Positions 7,441 to 16,455 of a stretch of 31,868 nucleotides of DNA are shown piece by piece (the stretch's first letter is position 1; every line of letters starts with the position of its first letter). Source of the stretch: an uncultured Alphaproteobacteria bacterium. Lineage in GTDB: Bacteria > Pseudomonadota > Alphaproteobacteria > HIMB59 > GCA-002718135. The notes under the pieces are model-generated. The model saw only the letters and a list, made by a program, of their open reading frames with translations. It made no database searches and was not told the origin of the DNA. The position numbers and the translations under genes are program-made. The stretch is taken from the NCBI GenBank assembly GCA_902519435.1, contig CABYKC010000007.1:1-31868 (forward strand). Direction: 5' to 3'.

Positions 7441-7872
7441 ATGATTCAATATCAAAAAATATTAAATAAAAATATGTTAAATGTACTTAAAGACATCCTA
7501 ATTACTATTAGAGATAATGGATTATCAAATAATAATCATCTCTATATTACATTTTTTACTAATCATAAAAACGTTGAAATTCCTAATTGGCTAAAGAAAA
7601 AATATCCTGAAGAAATGACTATAGTAGTTCAATATGAATATTATGATCTTAAAATAAATGAACATAATTTTTCTATTGTTCTTTCATTTAATAATATAAA
7701 AACAAATTTAAAAATTGATTATCATTCTATTGTATCTTTTGCAGATCCTTCAGCAAATTTTGGTTTGATTTTACAAAAAAATAATACTCTAAATGAACTT
7801 AAGAAAAGTTCAGGAATTAAAAAAACAAAAAAAAATAATGTAATAAATTTTTCTAATTATAAGAAAAATTAA
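7441..7872 (+). CDS. sspB: SspB, ClpXP adaptor for ssrA-tagged proteins (alphaproteobacterial type)
   Basis: A 143-residue protein matching the alphaproteobacterial SspB family along most of its length. Visible motifs are LYITFFTNHKNVEIPNWLKKKYPEEMTIVVQY (core beta-sheet), FSIVLSFNN, and SFADPSANFGLIL near residue 105-115. The tail is basic (KKTKKNNVINF), where other SspB proteins carry the ClpX-binding peptide. SspB holds the ssrA tag and delivers tagged proteins to ClpXP. Its substrate tag is encoded by ssrA 3.5 kb away in this window. The stop codon overlaps that of convergent gpmA by four bases. Confidence 0.9.
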   Translation: MIQYQKILNKNMLNVLKDILITIRDNGLSNNNHLYITFFTNHKNVEIPNWLKKKYPEEMTIVVQYEYYDLKINEHNFSIVLSFNNIKTNLKIDYHSIVSFADPSANFGLILQKNNTLNELKKSSGIKKTKKNNVINFSNYKKN

Positions 7873-8498
7873 TCTAAATAATAATGTTTTTTAAGTTGAC
7901 CGTTATCATAATTTAAACACAATGGGCTTCCAGTTGGAAGTTCTATTGAAGATATTTCTTCAGGTTTGTACATGCCAACCTTAATCATAATTGCTCTTAA
8001 GGAATTACCATGAGCTGCAATTAAGACATTTTTTTTATTTAAAATATATGGTTGTATTGTTTCAGTGAAATATGGAGAAACTCTATCAACTACGTCTTTA
8101 AGACTTTCACCATTAGGTGGTGGTATATCATATGATCTTCTCCAGATATGTACTTGTTCTTTTCCAAATTTATCAGCGGTTTCGGATTTATTTAAACCTA
8201 CTAAATCTCCATAATCTCTCTCATTTAGTCTTTGATCTTTTTCATAAATAAGAATTCCATTTTTATGCAAGTTTTCTAATTCCGATGCCATAATTGCAAT
8301 TTCTGCTGTTTTATTTGCTCTTTGTAAAACACTGCTAAAAATTTTATCAATTTTAATATCATTTTTTTTTAACAAAAGGCCTGCATTATTTGCTTCATTA
8401 ATACCTTTTTCAGTCAATGGGACATCTTTCCAGCCAGTAAACCTATTTTCTAAATTCCACTGACTTTGTCCATGTCGAAGTAAAACAAGTTTGTTCAT
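7869..8498 (-). CDS. gpmA: 2,3-bisphosphoglycerate-dependent phosphoglycerate mutase
   Basis: A 209-residue cofactor-dependent phosphoglycerate mutase that interconverts 3- and 2-phosphoglycerate in glycolysis and gluconeogenesis. The phosphorylated histidine is His9 in LLRHGQSQWN. FTGWKDVPLTEKG follows at 20-32, Glu93 is in RLNERDYGDL, and the second catalytic His163 is in AAHGNSLRA. It is shorter than the E. coli enzyme (about 250 residues), as in other Alphaproteobacteria; the C-terminal lid region is trimmed. It diverges from fumC across only 41 bases. Confidence 0.95.
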   Translation of the reverse strand: MNKLVLLRHGQSQWNLENRFTGWKDVPLTEKGINEANNAGLLLKKNDIKIDKIFSSVLQRANKTAEIAIMASELENLHKNGILIYEKDQRLNERDYGDLVGLNKSETADKFGKEQVHIWRRSYDIPPPNGESLKDVVDRVSPYFTETIQPYILNKKNVLIAAHGNSLRAIMIKVGMYKPEEISSIELPTGSPLCLNYDNGQLKKHYYLD

Positions 8499-8539
8499 AA
8501 GTTACATATAATATGTTATAGTAAGTTTGTTAATAAATA

Positions 8540-9925
8540 ATGACTAATAAAAAAAGAATAGAATTTGATAGCATAGGTTCAAAAAAAATAGATAAAAATA
8601 AACTTTGGGGAGCTCAAACTCAAAGATCTTTAGAAAATTTTAAAATTGGTAGTGAAAAAATACCTGTCGAGCTAATTGTTGCTTTAGGTCAACAAAAAAA
8701 AGCTGCGGCAGAGGCAAATGTTGAGCTTGGTGTTTTAAATAGAAAATTAGGATCTTTAATATCAAAAGCTTGTAATGATATAATTAATTTAAAGCTTATT
8801 GATGAATTTCCATTAGTAGTATGGCAAACAGGATCTGGTACACAAACCAATATGAATGCAAATGAAGTAATTAGTAACTATATTATTAAAAAATTAAAAG
8901 GAAAGATCGGAAGTAAAAAACCTATACATCCAAATGATCATGTAAATTTATCTCAGTCATCAAATGATACATTTCCAACAATAATGCATTTAGCAATTAA
9001 TGAATTATCAATTAAAAATTTAATTCCAAATCTTAAAGATTTAATAAAAGAATTTGATAAAAAGAGAAAAGTTTTTAAAAAAATAATTAAAATAGGCAGA
9101 ACACATACTCAAGATGCAACACCAATAACTTTAGGAGATGAATTTTCATCGTTTCATACTCAATTATATAATTGTTTAAAAAGAATTGAAATTTCAAGAT
9201 CTGAATTGAAATATCTTGCCCAAGGTGGAACTGCTGTAGGGTCTGGAATTAACGCACCAAATAATTTTGATAAAATATTCTGTAAATATTTAAATAAACT
9301 TACTAAGGATAAATACAAACCTTCACAGAATAAATTTGAGGCGTTATCATCTCATGATTCACTATTAAATTTTTCAAATTCCTTAAAAACTTTATCAATA
9401 TCATTATTAAAAATTATTAATGACATTCGGTTTTTGTCCTCTGGACCAAGATCTGGTTTAGGAGAGTTAGTTTTACCGACAAATGAACCCGGATCATCAA
9501 TTATGCCTGGTAAAGTAAACCCAACACAAATTGAAGCATTAAGCATGGTATGCGTGCAAGTAATTGGAAATAGCACAACTGTCGATCTTGCAGGATCCAA
9601 CGGTCACTTTCAATTGAATGCTTATAAACCTGTAATAAGTTTTAATATTATTCAGTCCGTAAACCTTCTTAGTGATAGTATAAAAAGTTTTAATAATAAT
9701 TGTTTAAAAGGATTAAAGGCAAACAAAAAAATTATTAATAATCATTTAAATAATTCTTTAATGCTTGTTACTGCTTTAAACAAAAGTATTGGATATGATA
9801 ATTCTGCAAAAATTGCGAAAAAAGCCTTTATTGAGAATTTGACGCTTAAGGAAGCTGCTTTAAAATTGAAATTAATTTCGGAAGAAGATTTTGATAAAAT
9901 AGTTGATCCAAAAAAAATGATTTAA
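8540..9925 (+). CDS. fumC: Fumarate hydratase, class II
   Basis: A 461-residue class II (iron-free) fumarase of the TCA cycle, hydrating fumarate to malate. Conserved segments are all present: GSGTQTNMNANEVI (98-111), LSQSSNDTFPT (137-147), GRTHTQDATPITLG with His189, and the superfamily signature GSSIMPGKVNPTQ (318-330), whose serine loop holds the catalytic base. The length is normal for FumC. The stop codon TAA (9923-9925) is immediately followed by the stop codon of convergent lpxC, with no intervening base. The 41-base region shared with gpmA has TATAAT at 8507-8512, but no matching -35 box. Confidence 0.97.
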   Translation: MTNKKRIEFDSIGSKKIDKNKLWGAQTQRSLENFKIGSEKIPVELIVALGQQKKAAAEANVELGVLNRKLGSLISKACNDIINLKLIDEFPLVVWQTGSGTQTNMNANEVISNYIIKKLKGKIGSKKPIHPNDHVNLSQSSNDTFPTIMHLAINELSIKNLIPNLKDLIKEFDKKRKVFKKIIKIGRTHTQDATPITLGDEFSSFHTQLYNCLKRIEISRSELKYLAQGGTAVGSGINAPNNFDKIFCKYLNKLTKDKYKPSQNKFEALSSHDSLLNFSNSLKTLSISLLKIINDIRFLSSGPRSGLGELVLPTNEPGSSIMPGKVNPTQIEALSMVCVQVIGNSTTVDLAGSNGHFQLNAYKPVISFNIIQSVNLLSDSIKSFNNNCLKGLKANKKIINNHLNNSLMLVTALNKSIGYDNSAKIAKKAFIENLTLKEAALKLKLISEEDFDKIVDPKKMI

Positions 9926-10798
9926 CTAAATGTATTCGTAATTATTTTTGTCAGCAAATAAAGATCTTAATAATGAGTTATTCAAATGATGGCCTGATTT
10001 ATTACCAAAAAAATAGCCTTGAATTGGAGATCCAGCTAAATACAAATCTCCGATAGAATCTAAAATTTTGTGTCTCACAAACTCATCCTTAAAACGCAAA
10101 CCATCTGAGTTAAGTATTTTACTTTCACCAACAACCACAGCATTATCTAAAGAGCCACCAAGTGCTAAACCATTTGATCTTAACATATCAACATCTCTTT
10201 CAAATCCAAACGTACGTGCAGATGCAATATCAGTTTTATAGTTTCCATTTACTAATTGTAATTGACAGCTTTGTTTGCTAACTAATTTACTTGGAAAATC
10301 GATTTCAAAATCAATTGAAAACTGATTATTTGGTTTTAATTCTACAGATGAGTCATCATTTTCTACTTTTATATTTTTTTTAACTTTTAAAATTTTTCTT
10401 TTCTTTCTCAAACTTTGAATTGAAGTTTTATCTATAAGATCAACAAATTTTATAGAACTTCCATCCATTATAGGTACTTCTGGCCCATTAATTTCAATTT
10501 TAATATTGTCTATATGCAGTCCAGACAATGCGCTCATTAAATGCTCAATTGTTGAGACACTTGCACCATTTTGATTACTTATTGTTGTGCTTAATTTGGT
10601 ATTAGTAACATTGGACCATACAGCTTCAATGATGTTATTTTTATTAAGATCTTTTCGGACAAACTTTATTCCATAATCAGCTTCAGCAGGAAAAAGTTTC
10701 ATAGTTACATTGAGGCCCGAATGTAATCCTATTCCATTTATAGATACGGGTTCAGCAATTGTTTGTTGGCTGTTAAAATTGTTTGATATATCTATCAT
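9926..10798 (-). CDS. lpxC: UDP-3-O-acyl-N-acetylglucosamine deacetylase
   Basis: LpxC is the zinc enzyme of the first committed step of lipid A synthesis. In this 290-residue protein the zinc ligands are His86 (STIEHLMSALSGL), His243 and Asp247 (HKILDSIGDL). The general acid His270 is in GNKSGHHLNNSLL, and Glu85 is the general base. INGIGLHSGLNV near residue 20-31 is the family N-terminus. No alternative ATG, GTG or TTG codon exists before that motif, so the start at 10798 is firm. No ribosome-binding site is visible; instead a terminator-like hairpin ends seven bases before the ATG. It follows ftsZ, the conserved order in Proteobacteria, and the product marks a lipopolysaccharide-bearing outer membrane. 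Confidence 0.96.
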   Translation of the reverse strand: MIDISNNFNSQQTIAEPVSINGIGLHSGLNVTMKLFPAEADYGIKFVRKDLNKNNIIEAVWSNVTNTKLSTTISNQNGASVSTIEHLMSALSGLHIDNIKIEINGPEVPIMDGSSIKFVDLIDKTSIQSLRKKRKILKVKKNIKVENDDSSVELKPNNQFSIDFEIDFPSKLVSKQSCQLQLVNGNYKTDIASARTFGFERDVDMLRSNGLALGGSLDNAVVVGESKILNSDGLRFKDEFVRHKILDSIGDLYLAGSPIQGYFFGNKSGHHLNNSLLRSLFADKNNYEYI

Positions 10799-10805
10799 TT
10801 TTAAT

Positions 10806-10831
10806 AAAAAGTGCTGAAATCAGCACTTTTT
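10806..10831 (-). terminator. Hairpin with T-run between ftsZ and lpxC
   Basis: Two 11-base arms, AAAAAGTGCTG and CAGCACTTTTT, are perfectly complementary around a four-base loop. As read on the minus strand the GC core is followed by TTTTT, as in an intrinsic terminator. It follows the ftsZ stop by about 70 bases and ends seven bases before the lpxC start codon. It could end the dcw transcript, attenuate lpxC, or both. Confidence 0.75.
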
Positions 10832-10901
10832 TATTACATATTTTTAACGTTCTTAACAACTAACCTAATATTTCAAAATATTGCAGTAAACAGTTAATTT
10901 A

Positions 10902-12551
10902 CTAATTAGCCTGCCTTCTAAGGAAAGTTGGTATATCTAAAAGCTCTTCCTCAGTTTCCTGATTGAACTCATCATCTATTTCAGAAGATTCACCCTCTTC
11001 AGCACTGAATTCCTCTTTTTCAAGGATACTTAAATTATCATCTTCTGAATTGTTATCCTCAGACTCATTTTCTTCAATCTTTTCCTCTGAAGAGGCAAAA
11101 TCAGGTTCATTCTTTGTTAGAATATCATTTTCTGAAGCTATATCTTGAGATTTATTTTCAGTAGAAAGTGTATCAAATAAACTTAACCTTCTTACACTTG
11201 CTTCATTTGATTTATCTATATCCAAAGATAAGCTTGATACTTCCTCAGAGATATTGTCAGTTTGAACTTGATCTAAAGTTTCTGTAGCTTCGTTTTGAAC
11301 AAATGCTTTATTATCAATATTTTCTTCTAAGCTTGAAATCTCTATTTTGTTAATATTTGTTTGCTCATCTACATTAATATTATTAGAATTTTGATTATTA
11401 AGCATTCTTTCATTTGCTATCTCATTAATCTCTTCATCTAGAATACTCTCGTCTTGCGAAGCATTTTCCTGTAATATGATACTTTCAGACAATAACTCAG
11501 ATTTTTCTATATCTTGTTTATATATATCATTATTTATATTTATTGGTGCAAAACTTTCTATTGGTTTAGCTGATATATTATTGTTTGCGTCAATGCCTGT
11601 AGCTACAATGCTGACTCTTACAATACCTTCAAGTCTATCGTCGCAAGTAGTTCCGTAAATAATATTTGCATCTTCATCAATTTCTTGTTTGATTCTATTT
11701 GCAGCCTCATCAACTTCATACAATGTAATATCTTTACCACCAGTAATATTAATTATTAGACCTTTTGCACCTTTTAAAGATACGTCATCAATTAATGGAT
11801 TTGCAATAGCTGCTTCAGCAGCTGCAATTGCCCTACCTTCGCCTTGCGCTTCACCAGTACCCATCATAGCTTTACCCATTTCTGACATAACAGTTTTGAT
11901 ATCTGAGAAATCTAAATTTATCATTCCAGGCTGAACCATAAGATCAGTTACACCTCTAACACCTGCATATAAAACATCGTCTGCCATCTTAAAAGCATCA
12001 GAAAAAGTAGTTTTTTCATTAGCAATTCTAAATAAATTTTGATTTGGTATTGTTAGTAATGTGTCAACATACTGTTGCAATTCTTCAATTCCTTTTTCAG
12101 CTAGCTTCATCCTTTGAGAGCCTTCAAAATGAAAAGGTTTAGTTACTACACCTACAGTTAGTATTCCTTTTTCTCTTGCTAATTTAGCAATTACTGGTGC
12201 AGCTCCTGTGCCAGTACCACCACCCATTCCAGCCGCTATAAAAAGCATATGACTACCTTCAAACTTTTCACTTAGATCTTGAATTGCTTCTTCAGCTGCC
12301 TGTCTTCCAATATCAGGTCTCATTCCCGCACCTAAACCTTTGGTGCTGTTTAATCCTAATTGAATTTTATTTGGACAACTTGAAATTTGTAAAGCTTGAG
12401 CATCTGTATTAGCTATTAAAAAATCTACACCTTCTAGATTAGCATTAATCATGTTGTTAACTGCATTTCCGCCAGATCCACCTACTCCCAAAACTGTTAT
12501 TTTAGGATGTAAATTTTGCGCTACATCTTGTATTGAAATATTGATAGTCAT
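10902..12551 (-). CDS. ftsZ: Cell division protein FtsZ
   Basis: FtsZ is the tubulin-like GTPase that polymerises into the division ring. The 549-residue protein has an intact GTPase core: [14 protein letters not shown] (21-34), the tubulin signature GGGTGTG (110-116), and [11 protein letters not shown] as the T7 loop region. The core ends near residue 320. A linker of roughly 215 residues follows, very rich in Glu, Asp, Ser and Asn. The protein ends in the conserved peptide [11 protein letters not shown], which binds FtsA. The linker is long, as in many Alphaproteobacteria. Unlike the upstream genes, it is preceded by a good ribosome-binding site (GGAG, read on the minus strand) and a 79-base gap, fitting its need for high expression. 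Confidence 0.98.
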   Translation of the reverse strand: MTINISIQDVAQNLHPKITVLGVGGSGGNAVNNMINANLEGVDFLIANTDAQALQISSCPNKIQLGLNSTKGLGAGMRPDIGRQAAEEAIQDLSEKFEGSHMLFIAAGMGGGTGTGAAPVIAKLAREKGILTVGVVTKPFHFEGSQRMKLAEKGIEELQQYVDTLLTIPNQNLFRIANEKTTFSDAFKMADDVLYAGVRGVTDLMVQPGMINLDFSDIKTVMSEMGKAMMGTGEAQGEGRAIAAAEAAIANPLIDDVSLKGAKGLIINITGGKDITLYEVDEAANRIKQEIDEDANIIYGTTCDDRLEGIVRVSIVATGIDANNNISAKPIESFAPININNDIYKQDIEKSELLSESIILQENASQDESILDEEINEIANERMLNNQNSNNINVDEQTNINKIEISSLEENIDNKAFVQNEATETLDQVQTDNISEEVSSLSLDIDKSNEASVRRLSLFDTLSTENKSQDIASENDILTKNEPDFASSEEKIEENESEDNNSEDDNLSILEKEEFSAEEGESSEIDDEFNQETEEELLDIPTFLRRQAN

Positions 12552-12630
12552 TGTAATCTCCGCCGTTTTAAATACTTTTTAACGATTTATGTTCGAAATC
12601 GTCAATATAATTTACTATATATAGTATTAT
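12552..12630 (-). promoter_or_regulatory. ftsA-ftsZ gap with candidate ftsZ promoter and inverted repeats
   Basis: This is the first real gap in the division gene chain. It holds a -35-like TTGACG (12605-12600 on the minus strand), with only a weak -10 (TTAAAA) 17 bases on. There is an inverted repeat ACGATTT/AAATCGT with a seven-base loop (12582-12602) and a 14-base palindrome TACTATATATAGTA (12613-12626). A strong GGAG ribosome-binding site lies just before the ftsZ start. The repeats are seen directly; promoter or operator use is inferred. Confidence 0.4.
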
Positions 12631-13851
12631 CTAAATATACTGATCAAGCCAAGAAAAAAAGCTTGATATTCCTCGTTTTTTTGAAGTTTTTGATTGATTT
12701 GCTAAAAAATCAATTTTAAATAAATCATTATCATACAATATAGACCCAATAATGTCGCAAAAATTGGGTTTTTTAAAATTATTATCCAAATTTAATTGTT
12801 CTAAAGGACTTGATACTCTCACACCACTTGCAAAGATTGTTTCTACATATTTTTCAATATTATCCATCATTGCTCCACCGCCGGTAAGAACTACATTATT
12901 TAATTTTTTATTGTTTAAATTATTGTCTTTAATTTTTTGCCATATCATCTCTAAAGTTTCTTCAATACGCGGTCTAATAATAGCATTTAAGCTTGATCTT
13001 GTTATTTGTTTAAATGTATTTTTATCACCTGAAATAATTGGAATCTCTATTATTTCATGATCATCGCTAGGGGATGAAACCAGAGAACCGTATAAAGTTT
13101 TTAATCTTTCAGCACTGGAGATATTAGTTGATAAACCTCGAGCAATATCTAATGTAACATTATTACTGCCAACACCTATTGCGTCTCCATATACAAATTT
13201 ATTATTTTCAAAAACTGCTATTGAAGATGTTGAATGACCTAAATCAATACAAATAGTTCCAAGTTCTTTTTCATCTTTTGTCATTGATGCTAAAGAGGAA
13301 GATAATGGAGAAGGAATATAATTATCGATATTAAGTTTCAATTTTTTGATAACACTGGAAATATTATCTGAGTATTTTTTTTGTATATTAATTTTATAAA
13401 AGTTAATTTTTATATTATCTGAGTAATTTCCTATTGGAGCATTAAAATACAGGTTATTATCGATATCGTATGAGGTTATATTATTAAATATTTCAAATTT
13501 TTCAAAATGATTATTAAAATATTCTGATTGATTAATAATTTTTTTAAGATGTAATTCTGAAATTTTCTCATTTTTTAATTCTATTGCTGAGTTATAATAA
13601 TGAGAATTAGAATTCAATAAAGATAGATTAAGATTAATAGAGTTTAATTTAGTTTGAGATTGTTTTTCTGCATCTATAACTAAAGATTTAATTTGATCAT
13701 GTAAATTTTCAAAATTCAAAACTATATTTTTTTTAATATTATTATTAGGAACACTCGCAATGGATAGGATATTAATATTTTCGGTATTCTTATAATCAGC
13801 AATTACACATGATATTTTTGAATTCCCAATATCTAGACCAGCTTTAATCAT
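12631..13851 (-). CDS. ftsA: Cell division protein FtsA
   Basis: FtsA is the actin-like ATPase that tethers FtsZ filaments to the membrane and recruits later divisome proteins. The 406-residue protein shows actin-fold nucleotide motifs: AGLDIGNSKISCVIAD (4-19), CIDLGHSTSSIAVFE, and VVLTGGGAMMDNIE. The last 14 residues, RGISSFFSWLDQYI, form the amphipathic membrane-targeting helix. The middle 1C-like domain is Asn/Ile-rich and weakly conserved. Its start overlaps the ftsQ stop by eight bases, which suggests translational coupling. The ftsQ-ftsA-ftsZ order is the usual one. Confidence 0.96.
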   Translation of the reverse strand: MIKAGLDIGNSKISCVIADYKNTENINILSIASVPNNNIKKNIVLNFENLHDQIKSLVIDAEKQSQTKLNSINLNLSLLNSNSHYYNSAIELKNEKISELHLKKIINQSEYFNNHFEKFEIFNNITSYDIDNNLYFNAPIGNYSDNIKINFYKINIQKKYSDNISSVIKKLKLNIDNYIPSPLSSSLASMTKDEKELGTICIDLGHSTSSIAVFENNKFVYGDAIGVGSNNVTLDIARGLSTNISSAERLKTLYGSLVSSPSDDHEIIEIPIISGDKNTFKQITRSSLNAIIRPRIEETLEMIWQKIKDNNLNNKKLNNVVLTGGGAMMDNIEKYVETIFASGVRVSSPLEQLNLDNNFKKPNFCDIIGSILYDNDLFKIDFLANQSKTSKKRGISSFFSWLDQYI

Positions 13852-14617
13852 TTGAATTAATTAAGATTGTTTTTTTTAAATTTCTTAAATCATATATTTT
13901 TATATTATTAATATCTGTTTCGCTAAGTTTATTTTGTATCTTAATAAAATTCTGTATGGATTTATTTGGGTCTTCTTCTGAAAGTAATAATTTTACATCA
14001 CCATATAAATTTATATCCCATCTTCTTTTATTGACAAATTCTAAATTCTCGATTTTATATTTTTTTTTAAAATCATTATTTTTTAAGGTATTAATTATTG
14101 AATTAGCTTTTAAGTTTGAAGAATTGCCCTTAAAAATTAATAATGACTGATTAGTGATATCTGAAATATAAATTTGATCTATAATTTTTCCATTTTCATC
14201 AAAAACAAAGTATTTCTCATTAAAAAAATAAATTCCTTTTGGTTTATATTCTTCAATTTTAATAAACAGAGTATCTTTGTAATTTGTATTTAAATATATT
14301 TCTTTGACCCAATTATTATCTTTGATTGAATTATTAATTTGATCTAATGGTAATAAAAAAATTGAAGATCCTATATAATTTTGCAGTTTATCCTCTACAA
14401 ATTTAAATTCAATTTTTTCCAAACCTGAAATATCAAATTTTGTAAATTGATATTGAAAGTTTTCAGAAAAATTCTGAATTATATTTTTAGAAGTCTCAAT
14501 TAAATTATTTTTGTAAAAATATATTAAAAAAGAAAAAATAATTAAAAATAAGAAAATACAAAAGTAAGTAAATGATCTGAAACTCAAAACATATCTTCTT
14601 CTGTTAATATTGTTCAT
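13844..14617 (-). CDS. ftsQ: Cell division protein FtsQ
   Basis: A 257-residue bitopic membrane protein of the divisome. A short basic cytoplasmic start (NRRRYVLSFR) precedes one membrane helix at about 15-35. The periplasmic POTRA domain begins near residue 59 (KFDISGLEKIEFKFVEDKLQ), followed by SSIFLLPLDQINNSIKDNNWVKEIYL, which matches the family consensus. The beta domain runs to about residue 250. FtsQ links early to late division proteins through FtsB and FtsL. Sequence conservation beyond POTRA is low, so position between ddl and ftsA supports the call. One base separates its start from the ddl stop. Confidence 0.92.
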   Translation of the reverse strand: MNNINRRRYVLSFRSFTYFCIFLFLIIFSFLIYFYKNNLIETSKNIIQNFSENFQYQFTKFDISGLEKIEFKFVEDKLQNYIGSSIFLLPLDQINNSIKDNNWVKEIYLNTNYKDTLFIKIEEYKPKGIYFFNEKYFVFDENGKIIDQIYISDITNQSLLIFKGNSSNLKANSIINTLKNNDFKKKYKIENLEFVNKRRWDINLYGDVKLLLSEEDPNKSIQNFIKIQNKLSETDINNIKIYDLRNLKKTILINSND

Positions 14618-14618
14618 A

Positions 14619-15569
14619 CTAATAATTTAAATTTTTTATCAAAATAAAAATTATTTCTGAAAAAGTTAAACCACTATAGTTAGCTTGTTCAGGTAATAGA
14701 GATATAGGAGTAAGTCCAGGTTGAGTATTTGTTTCTAAAAAGAAAATTTTATTTTTTTTTGTATCAAAAATAAAGTCAGTTCTTGCAAGTGAATTACAAC
14801 CTAAGAGTTTATGAGCTTTAGTAGCAAATTTAAGACATTTAGCATAATTTATTTTATTTAACTTAGCTGGCAAAATATGTTTAGCGTAACCTTTTGAATA
14901 TTTTGCTTTATAATCAAAGAAATTATTTTTTGATTTTATCTCTGTAATAGCAAGTGCATGAATTTTTTTATCAAATTTAATAGTTGAAACTGTAAGTTCC
15001 CTTCCAGATATATACTCTTCTATTAAAATTTCTTTATGATTATTAAGTTTCCTTTTAAAATCTTCTAAATTAGAAATTAGATTATCAAATTCTTTTTGAT
15101 TTTTAATTATTTTTATACCAAAACTTGAACCACTTCTATTGGGTTTAATAACAAATTTTTTTAACTTACGTTTGATAGTAATTAATTTCTTCTCATTTAG
15201 GTCTTTTATATTCAAGAGAAAATATTTTGGAGACATTAATTTATTTTTAATAATTTCTTTCTTAGATGCAGATTTATTAAAACATAGATTAGATGATCTT
15301 ATATTTGAATGAGAAAAAGGAATTTTATTATTTTTTAAAATCTTTTGAATTTGTCCATCTTCACCAAAAGGTCCATGTAAAGCATTAATACAAACAAAAT
15401 TTTTATAATTAATTATTTTTTTATGAAAGTTTTTAGGATTAACTCTTAATGTCTTAAACTTCAATTTATTTTGATTAAGAATTTTTTGAATTTCTCTAGA
15501 AGTTACCAAAGATACATCATGCTCTTCATTATAACCACCTTCTAAAATTAAAATTTTTTTATTTCTCAC
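14619..15569 (-). CDS. ddl: D-alanine-D-alanine ligase
   Basis: An ATP-grasp enzyme that joins two D-alanines for the end of the peptidoglycan stem peptide. The 316-residue protein has EGGYNEEHDVSLVTS at the N-terminus, ALHGPFGEDGQIQ, VIKPNRSGSSFGI (ATP binding), GRELTVSTI, and the magnesium- and substrate-binding ARTDFIF and FLETNTQPGLTP. The usual GGxSxE motif appears as GGYNEE, a mild deviation. The start is a GTG at 15569, 11 bases inside the end of murB; no ATG lies upstream of the conserved N-terminal motif. Its place between murB and ftsQ is the classical dcw order. Confidence 0.95.
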   Translation of the reverse strand: MRNKKILILEGGYNEEHDVSLVTSREIQKILNQNKLKFKTLRVNPKNFHKKIINYKNFVCINALHGPFGEDGQIQKILKNNKIPFSHSNIRSSNLCFNKSASKKEIIKNKLMSPKYFLLNIKDLNEKKLITIKRKLKKFVIKPNRSGSSFGIKIIKNQKEFDNLISNLEDFKRKLNNHKEILIEEYISGRELTVSTIKFDKKIHALAITEIKSKNNFFDYKAKYSKGYAKHILPAKLNKINYAKCLKFATKAHKLLGCNSLARTDFIFDTKKNKIFFLETNTQPGLTPISLLPEQANYSGLTFSEIIFILIKNLNY

Positions 15570-16455
15570 CTATTATTTTTACCTCCCACTCCAATTTTAC
15601 ATTGAATTTGGCATATACTTTTTCAACAATTCTTTTACCTAGATTTTCAATATCTGTTGCTGAAGCACTTCCCCTATTTATTAAAAAATTTGCATGTTTA
15701 TCACTCACAAATGCATCTCCATAATTGGTACCTTTACATCCTGCTTCCTCAATTAGTTTTGCTGCATGAAAATTTTTAGGATTTTTGAAGGTACTACCAG
15801 AAGTTTTATTTTTAATTGGCTGAGACTCTAAACGTTTATTCTTTATTTTATTAATTTTGTCTTTTATTAAATTTTGATCTCCATAATTAAAATTAAATAT
15901 AGCTTTTGTAACAATATCTGTGTTATTTATTTTTGAAGATCTATATTTTAGATTTAGTTGATCCTTTGTAATTGTTTTTCTTTGACCAAAATTATCACAA
16001 ATTTCTATACTATTTATAACATCTACAGTTTCCGAACCATAGCAACCAGCATTCATTTTAACTGCTCCACCTATTGATCCTGGAATACCACTATAAAATT
16101 CAAAACCTTCTATATTTTGTCTTAATGCATAATTTGATAAATTAATATCTAAAATACTCGCGCCAACTTCAAGTTTGTTATCATTAATATTAATAGTATT
16201 AAAACCTTTGCCCAATTTTATAAGAGTTCCATTATAACCATTATCTCTAATTAAAAGATTTGAACCTGAACCTATTATGTAAAAATTTTCATTATTTATT
16301 TCATTTAATATAATTTCTAGCTCTAAATTATCTTCAACTATAGCAAATATTTTTGAATTACCTCCTGTTCTGAACCAAGTATGCTTACCAACATTATAAT
16401 CTAAGTAAATTTTACTTTTAAGTTTATCAGCTAATTCTAGAATTTTTTTCGACAT
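15559..16455 (-). CDS. murB: UDP-N-acetylenolpyruvoylglucosamine reductase
   Basis: MurB is an FAD enzyme that reduces UDP-GlcNAc-enolpyruvate to UDP-MurNAc with NADPH. In this 298-residue protein, FAD-binding segments are HTWFRTGG (25-32), GSGSNLLIRD (62-71) and SGIPGSIGGAVKMNAGCYG (122-140). Arg172 is in KYRSSK. The catalytic acid Ser221 is in SGSTFKNP, and Glu291 in EWEVKIIG. These residues mark a type II-like MurB, lacking the extra loop of type I enzymes. The start codon shares one base with the murC stop (TAATG). All catalytic positions are present. Confidence 0.96.
   Translation of the reverse strand: MSKKILELADKLKSKIYLDYNVGKHTWFRTGGNSKIFAIVEDNLELEIILNEINNENFYIIGSGSNLLIRDNGYNGTLIKLGKGFNTININDNKLEVGASILDINLSNYALRQNIEGFEFYSGIPGSIGGAVKMNAGCYGSETVDVINSIEICDNFGQRKTITKDQLNLKYRSSKINNTDIVTKAIFNFNYGDQNLIKDKINKIKNKRLESQPIKNKTSGSTFKNPKNFHAAKLIEEAGCKGTNYGDAFVSDKHANFLINRGSASATDIENLGKRIVEKVYAKFNVKLEWEVKIIGEK

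Noticed and set aside
10844..10857. Two TTAAC boxes before lpxC resembling CtrA half-sites
   Set aside because: The spacing does not match TTAA-N7-TTAA, and TTAAC is common by chance in this A/T-rich sequence.
10963..11934. Serine-rich frames opposite ftsZ
   Set aside because: They are antisense shadows of ftsZ; the serine-rich frame at 10963-11148 mirrors its acidic linker.
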